From NCBI GenBank assembly GCA_030043235.1, contig JASHYF010000298.1:1-5478 (forward strand): 5,478 nt of DNA, written 5' to 3'. Below the pieces are notes generated by a model. The model made no database searches and had not been told where the DNA came from. It saw only the letters and a program-made list of their open reading frames with translations. A program made the position numbers and the translations under genes. The stretch is from Solirubrobacteraceae bacterium (lineage in GTDB: Bacteria > Actinomycetota > Thermoleophilia > Solirubrobacterales > Solirubrobacteraceae). Below are positions 1 to 5,478 of the stretch, piece by piece; position 1 is the stretch's first letter, and every line of letters begins with the position of its first letter.

Positions 1-1
1 C

Positions 2-2185
2 CACTTCGTGACCGAGGCCCGCTACCACGGCGCCGAGGTGGTGTCGATCGCGCCCGACTACAACCCGTCGGCGATCCACGCCGACGCCTTCCTGCCGATC
101 CGTCCCGGCACCGACGCCGCGCTGGCGCTGGCGGCGTGCCAGGTGATCATCGAAGAGGGCCTGCTCGACCGCGGGTTCGTCCTCGAGCAGACGGATCTGC
201 CCCTGCTCGTGCGCGCGGACACCAAGCGCTTCCTGCGCGCCGGCGACCTCGACGCGGAGGGACGGGAGGACCAGTTCTACTGGTGGGACAGCGGCAAGGG
301 CGCCCTTGCGGAGGCCGGCCGTGGCAGCCTCGAGCTCGCCGGCGCCGCCCCGGCGCTCGAAGGCGCCTTCGAGGTGGAGCTGCCGAGCGGCGAGCGGGTC
401 GAGCTCACGCCGGTCTTCGAGCTGCTGAGGGCGCGCCTGAACGAGCACTACACGCCCGAGCGGGCGGCCGGCGTCTGCGGGATCGACGCGAACGACATCC
501 GCTGGCTCGCACGCAAGGTCGCCCGGCGGCGCACCAACATCATGATGGGCTACAACTCGATGAAGAACTACCACGGCGACCTGATGGAGCGCTCGATGGC
601 GCTCCTGCTGGGCCTGACCGGAAACTGGGGCAAGCACGGGACGGGCACGCGGTGCTGGTCGACCGGTCAGCTCGACGGCCTCGCGATCGCGATGGCGAAG
701 GAGCAGCCCGGGCTCGATGGCGCCCAGCAGGTGATGGCGGCGGCGGCGCAGGCACTGGAGCAGGCGCTCGAGGAGGACCCGACCCTGACGCCGGAACGGG
801 CCATCATCGAGTCTCAGAAGCAGCTCGCCCAGGGCGTCGAGGGCTTCGCCGGGGGCTTGGGGCAGAACATCGTGCCGGCGGCCTTCTTCTGGTACTACCA
901 CTGCGGCTACCGCGAGATCTGGAACCGGCGCGAGTGGAGCGATCCGGCGATGCGCAGGCCGTTCGACGACTACGTCGAGGAGGCGTTCGGCGAGGGCTGG
1001 TGGGGCCAGCTGCCCGAGCTCGCAGAGCGCGCGGAGCCGCGCGTGCTGATCGAGTGCGGCGGGAACATGCTGCGGCGCACGCGCGGCGGCACGACGATGC
1101 TGCTCGAGCACCTGTGGCCGAAGCTCGAGATGATCGTGACCGTGGACCTGCGCATGAGCATGACCGCGATGCACGCCGACATCGTGCTCCCCGCCGCCAA
1201 CCATTACGAGAAGCTCGGCTTCGGCGTCCCGACGCCGCACCTGATGAACGCGACCTTCTCCGACAAGGCGGTGGAGCCCGCCGGCGAGGCCAAGCCGGAG
1301 TGGGAGATCTTCAAGCTGCTCGCGCAGAAGGTGAGCGAGCGCGCCAAGCAGCGTGGCTTCAGCGAGTACCGCGACTGGAAGGGCAACAAGCTCGACCTCT
1401 CCACGCTCGCCGAGCGCTACACGCTGAACGGGGCGCTGGATGACCAGGAGACCGTGATCGACGACGTGCTTCGCGACACGGCGCTGTCCGGCTCGCTGCC
1501 CGCCGGCACCGACCTGGAGACGATGCGCAGGCAGGGCCACGTCCGCTTCGTCGACTGGGGCCTCTCGCCGATGGCGCTGGCCCAGGCATCGGATGTGAAG
1601 GCCGACGAGGTGCACGTGCCGTTTCGCCGCCACACCGAGCAGAAGCAGCCCTACCCGACGCTCACGCGTCGCGCGCAGTTCTACCTCGAGCACCCGTGGT
1701 TCCTCGAGGCGGACGAGGCGCTGCCGCGGCACAAGGAGCCGCCCAAGATGGGCGGCGACTACCCGCTGCACATCACCTCGGGCCACATCCGCCATTCGAT
1801 CCACGCGATGAACATGACCAACCCGGTGCTGCTGCAGACCCACCGCGGCCACCCCTTCTGCTTCCTGAACCCGCAGGACGCCGCCGCGCGCGAGATCGAG
1901 GACGACGAGGAGATCAGGGTCTTCAACGACTTCGGCTCCTACCGGGTGCCGGTGAAGATCGCCCCGTCGGTGAGGCCCGGCCAGATCATCCTCTACAACG
2001 GCTGGGAGGCGTTCATGCACGAGGGCTGGAAGGGCGGCAGCGACGTCGAGCCCGGGATGGTCAAGTGGCTGCACTTCGCGCGCTACGGTCACATGAGCTT
2101 CTGGCCGACGCAGTGGCAGCCGGTGCAGTTCGATCGCGGCGTCTACGTCGAGGCCGAGAAGGTCGCCGGGCGGGTCGAGGCCTGA
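2..2185 (+). CDS. EbdA-like molybdopterin oxidoreductase alpha subunit, paralogue 1 (5'-truncated by window edge)
   Basis: This is the C-terminal three quarters of a type II DMSO reductase family catalytic subunit that binds Mo-bis-MGD. The frame is open to the left edge. The first codons (His-Phe-Val-Thr-Glu-Ala-Arg-Tyr) align with residue 224 onward of the downstream paralogue, so about 223 residues are missing, including the FS0 cluster motif and the Mo-ligand Asp. The GTG at 8 is an internal Val, not a start. Visible landmarks, counted from that Val, are EQTDLPLLVR near 60-69, NSMKNYHGDLMERS near 183-196 (its Lys, codon 563-565, matches the EbdA Lys450 position as I recall it), the GNWGKHGTG loop near 205-213, the ECGGNMLRRTRGG segment (about 1051-1089), and the C-terminal molybdopterin-dinucleotide binding domain from about residue 585 (TSGHIRHS, THRGHPF, FNDFG). 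It stops with TGA just after the usual family end. By eye well over half of the residues match paralogue 2. The family predicts water-dependent C-H hydroxylation or a related oxidation; the substrate is unknown. Confidence 0.93.
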   Translation, partial: HFVTEARYHGAEVVSIAPDYNPSAIHADAFLPIRPGTDAALALAACQVIIEEGLLDRGFVLEQTDLPLLVRADTKRFLRAGDLDAEGREDQFYWWDSGKGALAEAGRGSLELAGAAPALEGAFEVELPSGERVELTPVFELLRARLNEHYTPERAAGVCGIDANDIRWLARKVARRRTNIMMGYNSMKNYHGDLMERSMALLLGLTGNWGKHGTGTRCWSTGQLDGLAIAMAKEQPGLDGAQQVMAAAAQALEQALEEDPTLTPERAIIESQKQLAQGVEGFAGGLGQNIVPAAFFWYYHCGYREIWNRREWSDPAMRRPFDDYVEEAFGEGWWGQLPELAERAEPRVLIECGGNMLRRTRGGTTMLLEHLWPKLEMIVTVDLRMSMTAMHADIVLPAANHYEKLGFGVPTPHLMNATFSDKAVEPAGEAKPEWEIFKLLAQKVSERAKQRGFSEYRDWKGNKLDLSTLAERYTLNGALDDQETVIDDVLRDTALSGSLPAGTDLETMRRQGHVRFVDWGLSPMALAQASDVKADEVHVPFRRHTEQKQPYPTLTRRAQFYLEHPWFLEADEALPRHKEPPKMGGDYPLHITSGHIRHSIHAMNMTNPVLLQTHRGHPFCFLNPQDAAAREIEDDEEIRVFNDFGSYRVPVKIAPSVRPGQIILYNGWEAFMHEGWKGGSDVEPGMVKWLHFARYGHMSFWPTQWQPVQFDRGVYVEAEKVAGRVEA

Positions 2186-2221
2186 GCCGGGCCGAATGGG
2201 CCAACCTGTGCAGACGGCGCC
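2186..2221 (+). other. 36 bp spacer between the two alpha-subunit genes, no clear ribosome binding site
   Basis: The spacer is G+C-rich. It has no GGAGG-like Shine-Dalgarno in the 5-12 bases before the ATG at 2222, no promoter-like AT-rich hexamers and no hairpin with a T-run. The short distance and shared strand suggest co-transcription, possibly with re-initiation after the TGA at 2183-2185. The stop and the next ATG are in the same frame (39 bases apart), so suppression of this one TGA would join the two proteins through 13 codons. I see no sign that this happens. Confidence 0.55.
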
Positions 2222-5149
2222 ATGAGCTCGAGAGCGACCGGCTCCCGATCGCGCCGCTCGCGTCGAGCGGTTGGGAACGAGCCCTATTCAGGCGTCGCGG
2301 ACATCTACGGCGAGAAGTGGACCTGGGACAAGGTCGTCAGGGGCACGCACTGCATCGACTGCTACCCGGCCGGCAACTGTCCCGTGCGCGTGTACGTCAA
2401 GGACGGGCTGGTGGTGCGCGAGGAGCAGTCCGGCCACATGGAGCAGGTCGAGGCGGGCGTCCCGGACATGAACCCGATGGGTTGCCAGAAGGGCGCGGCC
2501 TGGAGCGAGCAGCTCTACGGTCCCGACCGCATCCTGCATCCGCTCAAGCGCGCCGGGGAGCGGGGCTCGGCGAGCTGGAAGCGGATCAGCTGGGAGGACG
2601 CGCTCACGGAGATCGCGGACAAGCTGATCGACGTGCTGGTGGAGCAGGGGCCGGAGGCGATCCTGCGCGACGGCACGCCGCATTTCGCGGCGATCTCCTA
2701 CCCGCAGCGCCTGCTCGACCGACTTGGGGCAATCACGCTCGACATGGACGGCTCGGTGAACGACTTCGGCCCGGGCGTCTACATCACCTATGGGACCGGT
2801 TGCCCGGCCGCCAGCGTCGACGACTGGTTCCACGCCGAGCTGCTGCTGATCTGGCACATGAACCCCGCCTACACCCGCATCCCGCACTTCCACTACATCG
2901 CCGAGGCACGCTACAAGGGAGCGGAGGTCGTCAGCATCGCGCCCGACTACAACCCCTCCGCGGTGCACGCCGACGCGTTCGTCCCGGTCGAGCCCGGCTC
3001 CGACGCGGCGCTGGCGCTCAGCATGTGCAAGGTCGTAATCGACGAGGGCATCTACGACGAGCGCTTCGTCTGCGAGCAGACCGACCTGCCGCTGTTGGTG
3101 CGGCTCGACACGCGGCACTTCCTGCGAGCGTCCGATCTGGAGTCGGGCGGCTCACAGGAGGTCTTCTACCACTGGGACGCCGAGGAGGGCCTGGCGGCGG
3201 CCGATCGCGGCAATCTGCTGCTCGGCGAGCGGCGATTGCTGCTTCAGGGCCGCTGGCCCGTGAGGCTGCACGATGGCACGGAGGTCGAGGTGACGCCCGT
3301 GTTCGAGCTCCTGCGCGAGCGGCTGGCGGCCTACGAGCCGGAGCTGGCGAGCGAGCGGTGCGGCGCTCACCCGGAGGTGGTCCGTGACATGGCCCGCAAG
3401 GTGGCCGCCAAACGGACCCATCTGCTGATGGGCTTCAACTCGATGAAGTACTACCACGGCGATTTGATGGAGCGCTCGATCATGCTCCTGCTGGGGCTGA
3501 CAGGGAACTGGGGGCGCAAGGGGACGGGGCCGAAGACCTGGGCGACAGGGATGATGGACGGGATCGGGATCTCCCTGGCCAAGCCACGCGCGGGAGTCGA
3601 CGGATCGGAGATGCTGATCACCTCCCAGTCCGCCGTGGTCGAAAGGCTCGCGCAGGAGGATGCCACGCGCACGCCCGAGCTGATCGGGGTCGAGTTCGAG
3701 ACGATCGGAGCGCTCGGGGACGAGCAGAATCGCTTCTCGATGTCGGGCGCCAACTCGGTGCCCCCGGCGATCTACTGGTACTACCACTGCGGCTTTCGTG
3801 AGGCCTGGAACCGGCCCGAGTGGTCGGACCCGTCGATGAAGCGCTCCTTCGACGAGTACTTCCAGGAGGCCACGGACAAGCGCTGGTGGGGGCGGTTGAC
3901 CGACGTCGCATCGCACACCGAGCCACGTGTCCTGATCGAGTGCGGCGGCAACATGCTTCGGCGCACTCGCGGCGGCGCGACGCGCCTGCTGGCGAGCTTG
4001 TGGCCGAAGCTCGACCTGATCGTCGTCATCGACACGCGCATGAGCATCACCGCGCTGCACTCAGACATCGTGCTTCCCGCCGCGCACCAGCACGAGAAGA
4101 TCTGGTTCGGCAACCCAACCCCCCAGTTCATGAGCGTCACCCTCGGCGACCGCGCGGTCGAGCCGCTGGGCGAGTCCCGCAGCGAGTGGGACATCTTCAG
4201 GGCTCTCTCGGAGAAGCTGGCCGAGCGGGCCACGGCGCGGGGCGTCGCGAGCTACAGCGACGCCCTCGGCGTACAGCGGCGGCTCGACACGCTCGGGGAT
4301 GAGTGGACGTTGGGCGGCACGGTCCCCGACGAAGAGGCGATGGTCGATGAGATGTTGCGCGACTGCGCCCTGGTTGGAACGCTCCCCTCGGACACGACGC
4401 TGGAGACGCTGCGCGAACAGGGCACGATCCGCTTCACGGGCTGGGGGATGTCGAGCATGGCGCTCTCCCAGGCATCCGAGCTGCTCCCCGACGAGACCCA
4501 CACGCCGTTCCGACTGCACGTCGAGCTGGGCGAGCCCTACCCGACGCTGACGCGCCGCGCCCAGTTCTACGTGGACCACGAGTGGTTCCTGGAGGCGGGG
4601 GAGGAGCTTCCCTGCCACAAGGACCCACCCAAGTCCGGCGGCGACTACCCGTTCTTCATCACCAGCGGTCACAACCGGTGGTCGGTGCACTCGGCGAACA
4701 TGGCCAACCCGCTGCTGCTCAACACGCACCGGGGACGTCCGTTCGCGATGCTCAACCCGAAGGATGCGAAGGAGCTGGACATCGGCGACGGCGACCTCAT
4801 GCACCTGCACAACGACTTCGGCGAGCTCCGGCTCTGGGCCAAGATCGCTCCCTCGGTCCGCTCGAAGCAGATCATCCTCTACAACGGCTGGGAGCACTTC
4901 ATGCACCCCGGCTGGAAAGGGCAGTCCGACGCCGAGCCGGGGATGGTGAAGTGGCTGCACCTCGCCGGCGGCTACGGGCACCTGCGCTACAGGCCGTTCC
5001 AATGGCAGCCCGTGCCATCCGACCGCGGCGTCAGGGTGGCGATCCGCAAGGTCGAGGAGGACCGGACCGCGAGCTCGGCTACCGCCCTCCCAGCAGCCTG
5101 CGGGTGCGGATCAGCAGCAGCGGGTGGCGAAGTGCGCCGCGCACCCTGA
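2222..5149 (+). CDS. EbdA-like molybdopterin oxidoreductase alpha subunit, paralogue 2 (complete)
   Basis: This is a 975-residue catalytic subunit of the type II DMSO reductase family, closest from memory to ethylbenzene dehydrogenase alpha (EbdA, about 976 residues). The family oxidises C-H bonds with water and passes electrons through FS0 to a beta subunit. The FS0 motif is H43-x3-C47-x5-C53-x34-C88, followed by Gln-Lys-Gly. This is the EbdA spacing; NarG has x3 between its first two Cys. Cys44 beside His43 is an extra possible ligand. Asp181 (NDFGPG) fits the Mo ligand (EbdA Asp223), His154 fits EbdA His192 and Lys409 (NSMKYYHGDLMERS) fits EbdA Lys450. Other landmarks are EARYKGAEVV 228-237, EQTDLPLLVR 285-294, GNWGRKGTG 428-436 and the C-terminal pterin-binding domain, about 809-940. 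The ATG at 2222 is the only start that keeps FS0, because TGA 2183 is in frame upstream and no in-frame ATG, GTG or TTG precedes the Cys motif. The N-terminus is Arg-rich without a hydrophobic stretch, so there is no Tat leader. About 30 Ala/Gly-rich residues follow the family end (near 945) and largely overlap the convergent gene. The substrate is not determinable. Confidence 0.95.
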   Translation: MSSRATGSRSRRSRRAVGNEPYSGVADIYGEKWTWDKVVRGTHCIDCYPAGNCPVRVYVKDGLVVREEQSGHMEQVEAGVPDMNPMGCQKGAAWSEQLYGPDRILHPLKRAGERGSASWKRISWEDALTEIADKLIDVLVEQGPEAILRDGTPHFAAISYPQRLLDRLGAITLDMDGSVNDFGPGVYITYGTGCPAASVDDWFHAELLLIWHMNPAYTRIPHFHYIAEARYKGAEVVSIAPDYNPSAVHADAFVPVEPGSDAALALSMCKVVIDEGIYDERFVCEQTDLPLLVRLDTRHFLRASDLESGGSQEVFYHWDAEEGLAAADRGNLLLGERRLLLQGRWPVRLHDGTEVEVTPVFELLRERLAAYEPELASERCGAHPEVVRDMARKVAAKRTHLLMGFNSMKYYHGDLMERSIMLLLGLTGNWGRKGTGPKTWATGMMDGIGISLAKPRAGVDGSEMLITSQSAVVERLAQEDATRTPELIGVEFETIGALGDEQNRFSMSGANSVPPAIYWYYHCGFREAWNRPEWSDPSMKRSFDEYFQEATDKRWWGRLTDVASHTEPRVLIECGGNMLRRTRGGATRLLASLWPKLDLIVVIDTRMSITALHSDIVLPAAHQHEKIWFGNPTPQFMSVTLGDRAVEPLGESRSEWDIFRALSEKLAERATARGVASYSDALGVQRRLDTLGDEWTLGGTVPDEEAMVDEMLRDCALVGTLPSDTTLETLREQGTIRFTGWGMSSMALSQASELLPDETHTPFRLHVELGEPYPTLTRRAQFYVDHEWFLEAGEELPCHKDPPKSGGDYPFFITSGHNRWSVHSANMANPLLLNTHRGRPFAMLNPKDAKELDIGDGDLMHLHNDFGELRLWAKIAPSVRSKQIILYNGWEHFMHPGWKGQSDAEPGMVKWLHLAGGYGHLRYRPFQWQPVPSDRGVRVAIRKVEEDRTASSATALPAACGCGSAAAGGEVRRAP
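5079..5149. other. 71 bp tail-to-tail overlap of convergent genes
   Basis: The 3' end of paralogue 2 and the 3' end of the SCP2-like gene occupy the same 71 bases on opposite strands. On the plus strand the segment encodes an Ala/Gly/Cys-rich tail that paralogue 1 lacks. On the minus strand it encodes the final helix of the SCP2-like domain, which matches the family pattern. The minus-strand reading therefore looks like the constrained one, and the plus-strand tail looks like a recent extension. There is no room for a dedicated terminator between the genes. Confidence 0.7.
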
Positions 5150-5478
5150 CCTCGCCGCGCAGGCAGGCCCGAAGCCCATGGCCCCCCGAGCCGAGCTGCG
5201 CCAGCGTCATCACCGGGCCCTCGATCACGACCAGCGCGCCGGGGTCGGCGCTGCCCGTCACCCTGATGCGCCCGCGCTCGAAGTACACGGTGGTCCCGAA
5301 GTCGCGGTCGGTGCCCTGCAGGGCCAGCGATCCCCGCAGCCGTGCCGCCCGCCCCGGACGCCTGGCGCTCGCCTGGCCGAACAGGCCGGCGGTGACCTGG
5401 GCGATGCCGGGCGCTGCTCCGTCTGCGACCTCGACCGACGGAGGCTCGCGCGCGGCGCGGCGCCTCACGCCCAGCGCC
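5079..5478 (-). CDS. SCP2-like (sterol carrier / lipid-binding) domain protein, probably 5'-partial
   Basis: This reverse-strand frame ends with TAG (plus-strand cta at 5079-5081) and stays open to the right edge. A GTG at 5466-5468 would give 129 residues, but codons upstream (Ala-Leu-Gly) continue the frame and no Shine-Dalgarno is visible, so the true start may lie outside. From that GTG, residues 1-43 are Arg/Ala-rich and uninformative. Residues 44-126 have the SCP2 domain pattern: strand LRGSLALQG, strand TTVYFERGRIRVTG, a short Ala/Asp/Pro turn, strand ALVVIEG, a helix-like MTLAQL segment, then ACLRGEVRVRG followed by the closing helix (about 112-126). The last part resembles the 'x-G-K-L-K-I-x-G-D' and terminal helix of SCP2 proteins. 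SCP2 domains bind lipids, sterols or acyl-CoAs in a hydrophobic pocket and have no catalytic residues to check. The gene runs convergently into gene 2 and overlaps it by 71 bp. The assignment rests on pattern recognition; an uncharacterised protein of similar fold is the alternative. Confidence 0.6.
   Translation of the reverse strand, partial: ALGVRRRAAREPPSVEVADGAAPGIAQVTAGLFGQASARRPGRAARLRGSLALQGTDRDFGTTVYFERGRIRVTGSADPGALVVIEGPVMTLAQLGSGGHGLRACLRGEVRVRGALRHPLLLIRTRRLLGGR

Noticed and set aside
8..10. GTG at 8 as the true start of paralogue 1
   Set aside because: Codons upstream of it still align with the paralogue, and a start here would remove the FS0 and molybdenum-ligand region. The gene is cut by the window edge.
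136..3387. Long plus-strand frames at 136-1443 and 1696-3387
   Set aside because: They are out-of-frame readings of the two oxidoreductase genes, dominated by Arg/Ala/Gly. The second crosses the gene boundary, which is typical of a shadow.
2288..5002. Three long minus-strand open frames (2288-3118, 3152-4060, 4061-5002)
   Set aside because: They lie antisense to paralogue 2, have the His/Val/Arg/Leu-rich make-up expected of shadow frames in G+C-rich DNA, and show no recognisable motif. The plus strand is well explained by a conserved enzyme.
5102..5146. Inverted repeat GGGTGCG (5102-5108) / CGCACCC (5140-5146) as a terminator
   Set aside because: It has a 7 bp stem with a 31-base spacer and no T-run on either strand, and it lies within both coding regions. 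Such repeats are expected by chance at this G+C.
2222..5149. Respiratory nitrate reductase NarG identity
   Set aside because: The Cys spacing (H-x3-C-x5-C) and the Cys-Gln-Lys-Gly after the fourth ligand fit EbdA better than NarG (H-x3-C-x3-C and Cys-Pro-Arg-Gly). The total length is also well short of NarG, about 1,240 residues.
2..5149. Duplicate copies as an assembly artefact
   Set aside because: The two copies differ at many nucleotides throughout, including amino-acid changes and small indels, so they are real diverged paralogues.

Overview
This window comes from a G+C-rich bacterium. By eye the sequence is about two thirds G+C or more, with third codon positions mostly G or C. An actinobacterium such as a soil Thermoleophilia is a plausible source, but nothing here fixes the taxon.

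Nearly the whole window is two consecutive plus-strand genes that are paralogues of each other. Both encode large catalytic (alpha) subunits of molybdenum enzymes in the DMSO reductase superfamily, type II. Within that class their closest match, from my memory of the sequences, is ethylbenzene dehydrogenase EbdA. That clade also holds steroid C25 dehydrogenase, p-cymene dehydrogenase and putative alkane C2-hydroxylases, which hydroxylate unactivated C-H bonds with water instead of O2. Gene 1 (2-2185) lacks its first ~220 codons because it runs off the left edge. Gene 2 (2222-5149) is complete. It carries the FS0 iron-sulfur motif, the molybdenum-ligand Asp, and counterparts of the EbdA active-site His and Lys. 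The spacer is 36 bp, so co-transcription is likely. Neither the beta (four-cluster ferredoxin), gamma (heme b) nor delta (chaperone) partner gene lies between or directly after the alpha genes. Gene 2 has no Tat leader, unlike EbdA.

At the right edge a minus-strand gene (5079 to beyond 5478) converges on gene 2 and overlaps its last 71 bp. Its product looks like a small SCP2-type (sterol carrier / lipid-binding) domain protein. It is open to the window edge, so its N-terminus may be missing. No RNA genes, CRISPR arrays, insertion sequences or convincing terminators were seen. The only non-coding stretch is the 36 bp spacer.

Working picture (inference): the window is part of a locus for oxygen-independent oxidation of a hydrocarbon, terpenoid or steroid-like substrate, with two diverged alpha subunits that may have different substrate ranges. 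The substrate cannot be read from the sequence.
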